A DNA stretch of 64,000 nt from Photobacterium profundum SS9. Lineage in GTDB: Bacteria > Pseudomonadota > Gammaproteobacteria > Enterobacterales > Vibrionaceae. The notes under the pieces were generated by a model. It was not told the DNA's origin. It saw only the letters and a list, made by a program, of their open reading frames with translations, and did not search any database. A program made the position numbers and the translations under genes. Shown one piece after another: positions 29,259-36,679 of this stretch; position 1 is the first letter of the stretch; the number at the start of each line of letters is the position of its first letter. The DNA is taken from contig NC_006370.1 of the NCBI RefSeq assembly GCF_000196255.1, positions 340,187 to 404,186 on the forward strand, in the 5' to 3' direction.

Positions 29259-29320
29259 GGCAATAACTCAGACAAAGTAGATAGCCTCAATTAGATCATA
29301 TATTTAACTAGAATGGTATA

Positions 29321-29423
29321 ACTCAGAGACAGTGGACGTTCCTATCTTCAAGCATGCAGCGATGTTCCTGTTGGACAGTTGGCAATCGTATTTGAGGCGC
29401 AAAACCTCTTTGATTTTCGTCAT
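29321..29423 (-). pseudogene. IstA N-terminal fragment (IS21 transposase)
   Basis: Thirty-four codons, MTKIKEVLRLKYDCQLSN and on to IGTSTVSE, matching the N-terminal helix-turn-helix of IstA. The frame is cut at the TA target of the IS630 copies. With those removed it joins IS3 OrfB sequence rather than more istA. Confidence 0.72.
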
Positions 29424-29624
29424 GGTGATTCTCTTTTTAGGCTCAGTCGCTTTCTAATGGCATCTATTGATGTTTTAGTATAGTGACTAGTTGATTTAAA
29501 AGAGAAAAAGATAGGATTTCGGTTTAATCCGATCGGGGTTTTCGCTAAATCGATCACGGATTTCGGACTTACACCAAAAGTGACCGGATTAAAGCGGAAT
29601 GAGTGATCGGAATGCTCCGAAACA
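29321..29624 (-). mobile_element. IS21-family element, left-end fragment
   Basis: On the minus strand the end reads TGTTTCGGAGCATTCCGATC, typical of IS21 elements. Several internal copies of a CCGATC/CCGTGATCG-like motif follow, the multiple terminal repeats of this family. About 300 bases remain before the sequence meets the IS630 target site. The rest of the element, including istB, is missing. Confidence 0.75.
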
Positions 29625-29625
29625 T

Positions 29626-29690
29626 GCACTAAAAAGGAATTTTTATCTAGATCGATGTTTGTTTGCTAGGAATTAATTTAAAGTGGATGA
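29626..29690 (-). mobile_element. Diverged IS630 relic
   Basis: About 60 bases align with the 5' end of the IS630 DNA-binding frame in the intact copies (shared block GATGTTTGTTTGCT and TTTAAAGT), at roughly three-quarters to four-fifths identity. It begins right where the IS21 end stops, so the IS21 element seems to have inserted into an older IS630 copy. Confidence 0.55.
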
Positions 29691-29694
29691 TAAC

Positions 29695-29722
29695 AAATCA
29701 ATTCAAATCAATTCAAATCAAA
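29695..29722. repeat. Short tandem repeat (10-bp unit)
   Basis: About 2.8 copies of ATTCAAATCA upstream of metA. No function can be assigned. The rest of 29691-29785 holds no gene; a TTGCAC at 29752 might be the -35 of the metA promoter. Confidence 0.6.
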
Positions 29723-29785
29723 CTTATTCACTAGTTTATGCACTCTTAGACTTGCACCTTATCTTTATATTATATATCTTTGATT

Positions 29786-29809
29786 AGATATCTAGACGTC
29801 TAAACATCT
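29786..29809 (+). promoter_or_regulatory. MetJ operator (three tandem met boxes)
   Basis: Three adjacent 8-mers, AGATATCT, AGACGTCT and AAACATCT. The middle one is the exact met-box consensus and the outer ones match six or seven of eight positions. MetJ with S-adenosylmethionine binds two or more such boxes. They lie 22 bases before the metA ATG, giving methionine repression of this gene. Confidence 0.88.
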
Positions 29810-29830
29810 TAAAGGTAAGGAACCACCAAG

Positions 29831-30775
29831 ATGCCAATCAAAATTCCTGATCGTTTACCTGCTACTGATATTCTGCGTAGTGAAAATATTTTTGTTATGT
29901 CAGAAGCACGTGCTGCGACGCAAGGGATTCGTCCATTAAAAGTATTATTGCTTAATTTGATGCCCAAAAAGATAGAAACTGAAACACAGTTTTTACGTTT
30001 GTTATCAAATAGCCCGTTACAGGTTGATGTTGAATTATTACGGATCGACAATCGTCCAACAAAAAATACTCCAACAGAACATTTAGACACATTTTATCGT
30101 CAATTTGAGATGGTGAAAGATCGTAATTTTGATGGTTTAATTGTGACTGGGGCACCTTTAGGATTAGTTCAATTTGAGGATGTTCTTTATTGGGAAGAAA
30201 TTCAGGTAATAATGAATTGGGCAAAAGAGCATGTTACATCGACAATGTTTGTATGTTGGGCTGCTCAGGCAGGTTTAAAGTTACTTTATGATCTGCCCAA
30301 GAGAACAAGGAAAGAAAAAATATCTGGGGTTTATGAGCATAAAATTCATGATCGCCACCATCCTTTGTTGCGTGGCTTTGATGATCTATTTAAGGCGCCT
30401 CATTCTCGTTATGCTGACTTTTCCCCTAGCTATCTTGCAGAACATACTGATTTAGATATTTTAGCTACCTCTGAAGTGGCTGGCGTTTATTTAGCGTCGA
30501 CAAAAGATAAGCGGAACGTATTTGTTACCGGTCATCCCGAGTATGAAGTTGATACGTTGCACCATGAATACATTCGTGACTGTGAGCAAGGCATAGAGCC
30601 TAACATGCCTGTGAATTATTACCCCGATAACAACGCAAGTAATACACCGGTAGCGAGTTGGCGTAGTCATGGACACCTGCTGTTTTCCAACTGGTTAAAT
30701 TATTGTGTTTATCAACAGACACCTTATGATCTTGATGATTTCTCTGAAGCTAACTTTACTAAAAATGATGAATGA
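29831..30775 (+). CDS. metA: Homoserine O-succinyltransferase
   Basis: A 314-residue cytoplasmic enzyme that acylates homoserine in the first dedicated step of methionine synthesis. The catalytic Cys142 lies in [13 protein letters not shown]; the downstream [13 protein letters not shown] carries the catalytic His and Glu. Start [11 protein letters not shown] is the family start, with AAGGTAAGGA upstream. It is repressed through the three met boxes just ahead. Succinyl- versus acetyl-CoA preference is inferred from the gammaproteobacterial context. Confidence 0.96.
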   Translation: MPIKIPDRLPATDILRSENIFVMSEARAATQGIRPLKVLLLNLMPKKIETETQFLRLLSNSPLQVDVELLRIDNRPTKNTPTEHLDTFYRQFEMVKDRNFDGLIVTGAPLGLVQFEDVLYWEEIQVIMNWAKEHVTSTMFVCWAAQAGLKLLYDLPKRTRKEKISGVYEHKIHDRHHPLLRGFDDLFKAPHSRYADFSPSYLAEHTDLDILATSEVAGVYLASTKDKRNVFVTGHPEYEVDTLHHEYIRDCEQGIEPNMPVNYYPDNNASNTPVASWRSHGHLLFSNWLNYCVYQQTPYDLDDFSEANFTKNDE

Positions 30776-30822
30776 GTATTATTTGCTTATACGTGATTAA
30801 TGTATTCTTATGCTTTTTGAGC

Positions 30823-31689
30823 TTATTCTTTATTGTTTTGCACTATGAAGTGTTGGCTTAATAAGTTTGAAAGCATATCTTTATATTGTTGATTTGTGCT
30901 ACTTCCAAATAGGTTAGCAAGCTCCTCTCCTATTGGGGAGAGTCGATAGTATGTGAATGTAATCCCTTTTCTGATTGGCTGTAGGGTGTAATCATTACTC
31001 TTATAGCCAAAAGGCAGATCGATATGTTTGGCTATTTCTCCTGACTCTAGTTCGGTTTTCAACAGTAAGCTTAGATCGATTAAAATCAGCAAATTTGAAT
31101 ATGATAATTGATAAGCACCATATTGAACTCTATGACTTTTGATTTGTTTAAATAAAGATAGCTTTCCTTTGTGTTCTTTTATTCCGGTTAACAGTTTCTG
31201 GCTTTTATCATTTCCAAAATTACATGTTAGTGAGGCTGCTTGCTGGAAGATTTGAGCCTCACGTTGCGTCATATCTTGTAACGTTTTGAGTGACTTTAAA
31301 GAGACTGAGCCTGGGAATAATATTTCATGCTTTAATATTTTTCCCCACAATATCTGCATTGATGGACTGTAAATTTTTTTTGCCATAGAAAAGAACCGAG
31401 CTAACCAATCTGGATCGGGATCTCCTGCCGTTTCATCCCTACACGCCTCATAGGTAACCTTAACAATCCTTTCAAGATTTCGTTGCTCATTTTTCTGCTC
31501 GAGTAGAATTCTATTGGAGGTTCGTTGTTGAATATCATGTTGTGTTTGTTTTATTTGGGCACTTATTGCGTGTTTTTGTGCGATTTCTTCTGCTTTATTT
31601 TGCGCACTTTTTAGTTGGTGTTTCTTTTCATTAACTATTGATGTCTTTGTTTCTAAAGTTATTAGTTCTGTTTGCTTTCCTGCTTTCAT
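30823..31689 (-). CDS. DUF2806/TIGR03899-like protein, function unknown
   Basis: A 288-residue soluble protein. The N-terminal third (about 1-75) is a charged, Gln/Lys-rich coiled coil. The rest holds the family-like stretch DPDPDWLARFFSMAKKIYSPSMQILWGKILKHE and a C-terminal winged-helix-like part (QPIRKGITFTYYRLSPIGEELANLFG). No catalytic motif was recognised. It is convergent with metA and single in its unit. The assignment to DUF2806 is from memory of the motif. Confidence 0.75.
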   Translation of the reverse strand: MKAGKQTELITLETKTSIVNEKKHQLKSAQNKAEEIAQKHAISAQIKQTQHDIQQRTSNRILLEQKNEQRNLERIVKVTYEACRDETAGDPDPDWLARFFSMAKKIYSPSMQILWGKILKHEILFPGSVSLKSLKTLQDMTQREAQIFQQAASLTCNFGNDKSQKLLTGIKEHKGKLSLFKQIKSHRVQYGAYQLSYSNLLILIDLSLLLKTELESGEIAKHIDLPFGYKSNDYTLQPIRKGITFTYYRLSPIGEELANLFGSSTNQQYKDMLSNLLSQHFIVQNNKE

Positions 31690-31822
31690 AGTTAATCCAA
31701 TTCGAGTTTGCCCTGCATAGTTTTACCAGTTAATTGTGGCTTAGATCAAGATGCGTGACATTGGTGTTAATTAATGGTTAAATTTGTTAGCTTGGTTGTG
31801 TTGAGGTACTTAGGGAGAGGAG

Positions 31823-31912
31823 ATGATGAATAAATTTACTAAACGGATGACTGATGTTTTTCTCATACTTGGCTATGTCTCTATGTTGGCTTACCTTGCT
31901 ACGCACGTATGA
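31823..31912 (+). CDS. Putative 29-residue membrane protein
   Basis: MMNKFTKRMTDVFLILGYVSMLAYLATHV: a basic N-terminus and one hydrophobic segment (about 11-27), as in small inner-membrane proteins. A strong GGGAGAGGAG ribosome-binding sequence ends two bases before the first ATG and is well placed for the second. No family is recognised. It is the only gene candidate in 31690-31949. It could be chance, but the ribosome-binding site is unusually good. Confidence 0.45.
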   Translation: MMNKFTKRMTDVFLILGYVSMLAYLATHV

Positions 31913-31949
31913 TTAGCAAGGTAAGTAATAACTAGGTTAGAATGTGACA

Positions 31950-32435
31950 CTACATATCATCGTATTCTTCTAATGCAGTTCCTTCTAATAGATAACCAAC
32001 TTCAGCCATATCATGGCTAATGTGTTGTGTTTTTAAGCGGCCTACGACATAGACAACATCCCACAACTGTTGAATAGGGGCACCTTTAGCGAACTTGACA
32101 TAGATGATTTGGTTAGGCGGCGGAGGGGGTACATGTACACAAGCCCCAAAATAAGGAACAAGTAAAAATTCAGTTACAACCTTATCGTCTCCTTCTAAAG
32201 GTATAACAAACCCTGGTATTTTCACTTCACTACCGTTTAGTTCTTCTCTTACTGCGCCGATCATTGATTGTTTTGCTACCTCTCCATCATGATTTAATAA
32301 AGGCATCATATTTTTTTGATCTAACAGCTTTCTCTCTTGTTGTGGTACAAGATCAATCCAATCTAATGTTAATACATCTTCGGCGTTACTTAGTGTTGGT
32401 AAACAGAAGATAATTGCGATGAGCCATCTTTTCAT
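31950..32435 (-). CDS. DUF3299 periplasmic protein (Zrg-type operon)
   Basis: A 161-residue secreted protein: signal peptide (1-18, LSNA), then a DUF3299-type domain with KIPGFVIPLEG, FLLVPYFGACVHVPPPPPNQIIYV and the C-terminal LEGTALEEYDDM. The Cys and His in GACVHVPPPPPN are candidate metal ligands. It ends the five-gene operon that starts at a Zur box, so it probably helps zinc uptake in the periplasm. The molecular role is not established. Confidence 0.8.
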   Translation of the reverse strand: MKRWLIAIIFCLPTLSNAEDVLTLDWIDLVPQQERKLLDQKNMMPLLNHDGEVAKQSMIGAVREELNGSEVKIPGFVIPLEGDDKVVTEFLLVPYFGACVHVPPPPPNQIIYVKFAKGAPIQQLWDVVYVVGRLKTQHISHDMAEVGYLLEGTALEEYDDM

Positions 32436-32446
32436 TTTTGAATCCT

Positions 32447-33706
32447 TTATATTTTAATAGTCATACCATCTGCTAATGAATGCTTATAAGCTCTTACCGC
32501 CGGAATAATTCCCACGATGATTCCTGCTGTTTGTACTAAGGCGAGTAAAGTTAGTTCGTAAGTACTCAATAATGTTACCTCAATAAAAAAGCCGAACTGC
32601 TGTTGTATCATCGGCTGAAGTGCAAACAACCCTACGTAAAGTAGTATTGTGCCAAGGACTATCCCTGCAGATGTTAAAACAGTCGCTTCACTTATTAATA
32701 GAAAGAATATGTGGCTTGGGCGAGCTCCCATTGCTCTTAGAATAGCCATTTCGCGACGCCTTTCATTCAGGCTTGTCAGTAAACTTGTTAGCATACCAAG
32801 TAGCCCTGCAATGACTACAAACCCTGATACAACTAATAATGCTTGCTCTGCAATCGACATCATCCCCCATAGCTCATGTAATGCTATACCAGGCATAATG
32901 GCACTGAGCGGTTCTTTTTTATAAGTATTAATGGTTCTCTGTAAAGCAAAGGTCTGTATTTTAGAGTGTAATCCCAGCATGAAGGAGGTTATTTGCTTAG
33001 GTTCAAATTGATACTCGGCAAGTTGTGCGGCATCGGGTGTTTGCCCAATTCTTGCCCCTGACTCCCAACCCACATGAATAGCTTCTATGGCTCCGAGAGA
33101 GACGTGCACACTTCTATCTACTGGTGTGCCTGTTGGTTTTAATATTCCAACAACTTTGAAGGGTAAGTTATCGTGGCGATTAAATTTTTGATCACTTATA
33201 CCGTGAGCTATAACAATTTCATCATTGATCTTATAGCTTAATTTTTTGGCAACTTCAGCACCTACTACAGTTTCAAATAAGGTGTTAAATGGTCGTCCGT
33301 CACTAAACGTTAGGTGCTGCTTTTGTCCATATTGATAGTGCTTGAAGTAACTGTCATTGGTACCTATTACACGAAATCCGCGGTGAGAATCCCCTAAAGA
33401 GATAGGGATTGCCCATTTTACTGCACGTTGCTGACTTATTTCTTGATAGCTTTGCCAGTCTATATTATTGGTGGCATTGCCAATGCGAAAGACTGAATAA
33501 AGTAATAGGTTAACTTGTCCTGAGCGAGAACCCACAATTAAATCAGTATTGGATATCGTATTTGCAAAGCTTGCTTTTGCTTGTGTTCTGACTGTCTCTA
33601 CACCTAGTAATAGAGTGACTGATATTGCTACGGTTAGTAACGTTAACAAGGCAGTGGTTCTTCTATTCACTAGACTTTGCCATGCTAATCTTAAAATAGC
33701 CTTCAT
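32447..33706 (-). CDS. ABC transporter permease, FtsX/MacB type (Zrg-type)
   Basis: A 419-residue permease with an N-terminal membrane segment (about 18-38), a large periplasmic domain (40-270), and three C-terminal segments (about 285-415) containing the FtsX motif SLLTSLNERRREMAILRAMGARPSHIFFLLISEA. Such permeases usually work on periplasmic or membrane-bound partners rather than pumping small ions directly. It overlaps the ATPase gene by four bases. Confidence 0.85.
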   Translation of the reverse strand: MKAILRLAWQSLVNRRTTALLTLLTVAISVTLLLGVETVRTQAKASFANTISNTDLIVGSRSGQVNLLLYSVFRIGNATNNIDWQSYQEISQQRAVKWAIPISLGDSHRGFRVIGTNDSYFKHYQYGQKQHLTFSDGRPFNTLFETVVGAEVAKKLSYKINDEIVIAHGISDQKFNRHDNLPFKVVGILKPTGTPVDRSVHVSLGAIEAIHVGWESGARIGQTPDAAQLAEYQFEPKQITSFMLGLHSKIQTFALQRTINTYKKEPLSAIMPGIALHELWGMMSIAEQALLVVSGFVVIAGLLGMLTSLLTSLNERRREMAILRAMGARPSHIFFLLISEATVLTSAGIVLGTILLYVGLFALQPMIQQQFGFFIEVTLLSTYELTLLALVQTAGIIVGIIPAVRAYKHSLADGMTIKI

Positions 33707-34398
33707 TGAACACCTACTTGAGTTGCTAGATTAATATCGTTTAGAGCGATGCTACGACTAAAAAGAGGCTCTAGGGTGGTGTCGTGGCTTACAAATAAGA
33801 GCGTTATACCCGCATCGTTACATTCATTCATGAGCAATTTAATAAAAGCCTCTCTATTATCATGATCTAATGCTGAAGTTGGTTCATCTGCAATGAGTAA
33901 CTCAGGCTTGCCAATCAAAGCTCTTGCTGCAGCAACCCGTTGTTGTTGACCAATACTGAGTTCTGATATGGGTCTATGTAAGCAATCATCCGGTAAGTGA
34001 AGTTGTTGTAAAAGGCGTTTAGCTTCAGTTTCAAGGTGTCCTTGGATTTTTTGCTTTCTTTGATTCGAGAATCGACAAGGTAGTAATACATTATCTATAA
34101 CGGATAGGTAAGGGAGCAAATTGAACATTTGGAATATATACCCAATGTTATCTGCTCGAAATTTGTCGCGTTGGGTCGATTTCAATTTACTGAATGGTTG
34201 TCCTAATAAGTTCACACGGCCTGAAGTCGGTTGGGTGATCCCTGCAAGTAAGCTTAGAAGGCTCGATTTACCGCTTCCACTGGGACCTTTTAAGAAGACT
34301 TTCTCGCCTTTATTTATTGTTAAATCGTCTATGTTAAGCAGGTCAGCTGGTTGACCAGGCCAGCGAAACGTCAGCTTGTTAAGCTCTATAATTACCAT
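33703..34398 (-). CDS. ABC transporter ATP-binding protein (LolD/MacB type, Zrg-type)
   Basis: A 231-residue ATPase: Walker A GPSGSGKSS (about 38-46), Q-loop near YIFQMFNLLPYLS, signature LSIGQQQRVAAARAL, Walker B LLIADEPTSALD, and switch His in LLFVSHD. It pairs with the FtsX-type permease encoded next (ATGA overlap at 33703-33706). It follows the His-rich protein gene by 40 bases and is presumably zinc-repressed with it. Confidence 0.88.
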   Translation of the reverse strand: MVIIELNKLTFRWPGQPADLLNIDDLTINKGEKVFLKGPSGSGKSSLLSLLAGITQPTSGRVNLLGQPFSKLKSTQRDKFRADNIGYIFQMFNLLPYLSVIDNVLLPCRFSNQRKQKIQGHLETEAKRLLQQLHLPDDCLHRPISELSIGQQQRVAAARALIGKPELLIADEPTSALDHDNREAFIKLLMNECNDAGITLLFVSHDTTLEPLFSRSIALNDINLATQVGVQ

Positions 34399-34438
34399 AA
34401 TATCTCCCGAGAATAGGGGGAATATTATCCCCCTTATA

Positions 34439-35140
34439 TTACTGAAATTTAAAAGTAGTGTTATTTTCGGTTAATTGATTAGCTTGCTGACCTTTATCGG
34501 TAATGGCTTGAACAGATATTTTTTCTGTCGATGGGAAGTGATTGAACCAGTACAGTTTTATTTCATTTAATTGAGCGATGTTTTTACAGCTGAAACTGTA
34601 TTGTGCTGTAAATTCACCATGCTTATTAGCATGTTCGCTGTGGTCATGGTCATCATGATTGCTGTGGTCGTGGTCATCATGATTGCTGTGGTCGTGGTCA
34701 TCATGATTGCTGTGGTCGTGGTCATCATGATTGCTGTGGTCATGGTCATCATGGTTGCTGTGGTCGTGGCCATCATGGTTGCTGTGGTCGTGGCCATCAT
34801 TCTGCTTGGATAGAGACTGATTGACATCGCTATCCGTTAATTCGCAATTTGCATCGGAGTTAATTTCAAAAAGAGACGACGGTTTTTTCAGGGTTAACAT
34901 TGCTTGCTGTATGGCTTGAGTTTGATCTTGGGTTTGAGGGGCATGTTCGAACCCGACAATGTCAGACCCTGGTGCTGTGATCTCTAAAAGAAGGTCATTA
35001 CCATCTTGGGCAATATTGAGTTCTACTACACCATGGATATGAGCATCGTGTTGACGAAAGTTATCATCAGCAAAAGCTACAGTTGAAACTAAAGTACTAA
35101 CGGCGATCGCAAGGGCTGAAATGTTTGATGGAAAAGTCAT
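34439..35140 (-). CDS. zrgA: His-rich zinc-binding periplasmic protein (DUF2796)
   Basis: A 233-residue secreted protein: signal peptide 1-24 (VAFA), then a DUF2796 domain split by a histidine repeat. HDAHIHGVVELNIAQDGNDLLLEITAPGSDIVGFEHAP is the family signature. Residues 117-172 hold seven copies of an eight-residue unit, DHDHSNHD-like, a strong zinc-binding tract. In Vibrio cholerae ZrgA is the zinc-binding member of a Zur-regulated uptake system. Gene order with an ABC ATPase, permease and DUF3299 protein matches. Confidence 0.87.
   Translation of the reverse strand: MTFPSNISALAIAVSTLVSTVAFADDNFRQHDAHIHGVVELNIAQDGNDLLLEITAPGSDIVGFEHAPQTQDQTQAIQQAMLTLKKPSSLFEINSDANCELTDSDVNQSLSKQNDGHDHSNHDGHDHSNHDDHDHSNHDDHDHSNHDDHDHSNHDDHDHSNHDDHDHSEHANKHGEFTAQYSFSCKNIAQLNEIKLYWFNHFPSTEKISVQAITDKGQQANQLTENNTTFKFQ
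34637..34804. repeat. 24-bp in-frame tandem repeat in the His-rich gene
   Basis: Seven units of about 24 bases (GCTGTGGTCNTGGTCATCAT core), each encoding eight residues. Substitutions among units are mostly silent C/T changes. Being a multiple of three, copy changes would alter histidine number without breaking the frame. Confidence 0.88.
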
Positions 35141-35179
35141 TATGATTCCTAAGTTTAAAATTAAAGAGGTTATTTTTGA

Positions 35180-35470
35180 TTAGGAATTCAACGGCGGTGC
35201 TCTTGCTTGTTGTACTGTTGGCGTATAGAAGCCTTGCTGAGGAGGCGGGATAAATGGTGAGATAGGAGAGGGATATCTCTCAATTAGGTCATTTGTTTCC
35301 GTCGGTGTCGCAATATGCGCGAGGTGACAGATATTACAATCTTGAATCTGATGCTCGGCGCTTAGTGCTTCTAATTTATGTAAAGCCGAAAGCGGTCCAA
35401 TCACTGAGATTAGAACAATCAATACACTTATTGTAGTACGCAAAAAGCGAAGGTATCGATGTTTAATCAC
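35180..35470 (-). CDS. Small DUF2946-like membrane protein (Zrg-type operon)
   Basis: About 96 residues with one N-terminal membrane segment (TTISVLIVLISVIGPLSAL), a Cys-His cluster DCNICHLAH and a proline-rich tail. The cluster suggests metal binding. It is the first gene after the Zur box. In-frame starts at TTG 35491 and GTG 35485 touch or nearly touch the operator; GTG 35470 leaves room for a leader and is preferred, though its ribosome-binding site is weak. Family assignment is tentative. Confidence 0.65.
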   Translation of the reverse strand: MIKHRYLRFLRTTISVLIVLISVIGPLSALHKLEALSAEHQIQDCNICHLAHIATPTETNDLIERYPSPISPFIPPPQQGFYTPTVQQARAPPLNS

Positions 35471-35493
35471 GTATGAAATCGCCACGAACAAAA

Positions 35494-35516
35494 GTAATGT
35501 AATAATATAACATTAC
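35494..35516 (-). promoter_or_regulatory. Zur box (zinc uptake regulator operator)
   Basis: A palindrome whose arms GTAATGT and ACATTAC flank AT-rich sequence, inside the longer inverted repeat AAAGTAATGT/ACATTACTTT at 35491-35519. It matches the gammaproteobacterial Zur consensus GNAATGTTATANTATAACATTNC at all but one position. It would repress the five minus-strand genes when zinc is sufficient. Confidence 0.88.
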
Positions 35517-35565
35517 TTTCTGTACTGTTCATGGCTTTGTTAAATAAAAGTGGAATCGTAGGCAA

Positions 35566-36120
35566 TTATATATTTTCTTTCACTAGCATTATTGCTTGCT
35601 TCACTTCAGTTGATGTTAGCTTTCCTTCCTTAATAAACAAGACATTACCTTGTTTATCTAACACTATAATTGCAGAGCTTTCTTTCTGTAGATCCCAAGC
35701 GGACTGCACAGAACCCGAAGCATCTAGCACCATCGATGACCATGAAAAATCTCGTTTGCTGTCTTCAGCTGATGACTTTACAAATCCACCAGTACCCCAG
35801 ATAGAATCATCTTGGTTGATTATTGTGGTTGTTTGGTAGTTTTCGTTCGGTAATTGAGCAACCTTTATTGCTTCAATAAATTCAGCATTCATTTCTTTGG
35901 CAGCACTGCGACCAGCTATTGCTTGAATCACACGTACCTTTCCGACTAGATCCGAGTTATCCCACTCTTGATATGCGATTTCATCGTTGCTTAGCACAAT
36001 TTCACCTTTGTCTGCTACCGAGACGTTAGGTGTTTTTTGCCCTAATTGAATGTTATGAGCGCTTACCATTCCAGGTAATAAGGCGGCAGCTAATAGCGCA
36101 ATCATTGGCTTCTTATTCAT
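35566..36120 (-). CDS. ytfJ: YtfJ family periplasmic thioredoxin-like protein
   Basis: A 184-residue secreted protein: signal peptide 1-21 (VSAHN), then the YtfJ domain: GQKTPNVSVADKGEIVLS, AGRSAAKEMNAEFIEAI, QTTTIINQDDSIWGTGGFVKSSAE and WDLQKESSAIIVLDKQGNVLFIKEGKLT. The fold is thioredoxin-like but without a CxxC pair. Function is not established in any organism known to me. It is divergent from ytfK; in E. coli the two are also neighbours. Confidence 0.9.
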   Translation of the reverse strand: MNKKPMIALLAAALLPGMVSAHNIQLGQKTPNVSVADKGEIVLSNDEIAYQEWDNSDLVGKVRVIQAIAGRSAAKEMNAEFIEAIKVAQLPNENYQTTTIINQDDSIWGTGGFVKSSAEDSKRDFSWSSMVLDASGSVQSAWDLQKESSAIIVLDKQGNVLFIKEGKLTSTEVKQAIMLVKENI

Positions 36121-36424
36121 TGTATTAATTCCATTTTTGTTAGATGCCTCATTATCTTAGTTAACTTATCGTGATCTGGTTAAACCAGTGCAGAATAATC
36201 GACCTTTATCACTAAAAGGTATGAATTCTATTCAAATAACGAAGGGCTGACACATGAAAAACAACGTTTAGCTATTGTATCAACGCGTTTTTGCTTATTG
36301 ATATGCTTAGCTCGTCGCCGTTCTAAAAATGTAAACTGGCGAAAGAATTGCATATGTCATTACATTGATTGAAACAAAAGTGATGATCCAAGGTCTATTA
36401 CTATGATCATTAAGAGAGGGAATT

Positions 36425-36637
36425 ATGCTTAGAATATTTAAGCAATACAGGCCGAATCAAATTGCTCGTTATGTGAAAAGCTACTTCCGAGGACGTTTAT
36501 TTATTGTCGGTATTGGAGCTTTTGAGTTTGATTATGGTCGATTATTACCGTCGAAAAAACACGATTTGAAAGCATTGAGTACACTTTCAGAAGTAAATCG
36601 TGAGATTCAGTGCTTGGCGTTAGAAGGCGCTATGTAG
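36425..36637 (+). CDS. ytfK: YtfK (DUF1107) small stress protein
   Basis: A 70-residue protein, MLRIFKQYRPNQIARYVKSYFRGRLFIVGIGAFEFDYGRLL, closely resembling E. coli YtfK in length and pattern. In E. coli YtfK stimulates SpoT toward (p)ppGpp accumulation under phosphate or fatty-acid starvation; the same role here is inferred. AGAGAGGGAATT precedes the ATG. The region 36121-36424 between it and ytfJ holds no gene and only a short CTGGTT/AACCAG inverted repeat. Confidence 0.9.
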   Translation: MLRIFKQYRPNQIARYVKSYFRGRLFIVGIGAFEFDYGRLLPSKKHDLKALSTLSEVNREIQCLALEGAM

Positions 36638-36660
36638 CCAGAGCTTATAGGTCTCTGGCT
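36636..36660. terminator. Hairpin between convergent ytfK and msrA
   Basis: AGCCAGAG / CTCTGGCT, eight-pair stem with a nine-base loop, overlapping the ytfK stop region. There is no T-run, so it may need Rho or act as a weak bidirectional terminator. Confidence 0.45.
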
Positions 36661-36679
36661 GCAAATATGGTTACTGTGC

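Larger units (their letters stand above)
28208..29318 (-). mobile_element. IS630-family insertion sequence, copy 2
   Basis: A 1111-bp tandem copy of the element immediately left of it, with the same terminal sequences, followed by TA at 29319-29320. It is one base shorter than copy 1 and has a handful of substitutions, so the duplication is recent. Confidence 0.9.

Noticed and set aside
29695..29722. 10-bp repeats as iterons of a replication origin
   Set aside because: Fewer than three copies, AT-rich, and no replication initiator gene nearby.
34637..34804. Regular repeats suggesting a CRISPR array
   Set aside because: The units are directly adjacent without spacers and encode an in-frame peptide repeat.
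34571..34813. Open frame of 80 codons opposite the His-rich gene, rich in valine and isoleucine
   Set aside because: It is the mirror of the histidine repeat on the other strand; its hydrophobic repeat is produced by the DHDHSNHD codons.
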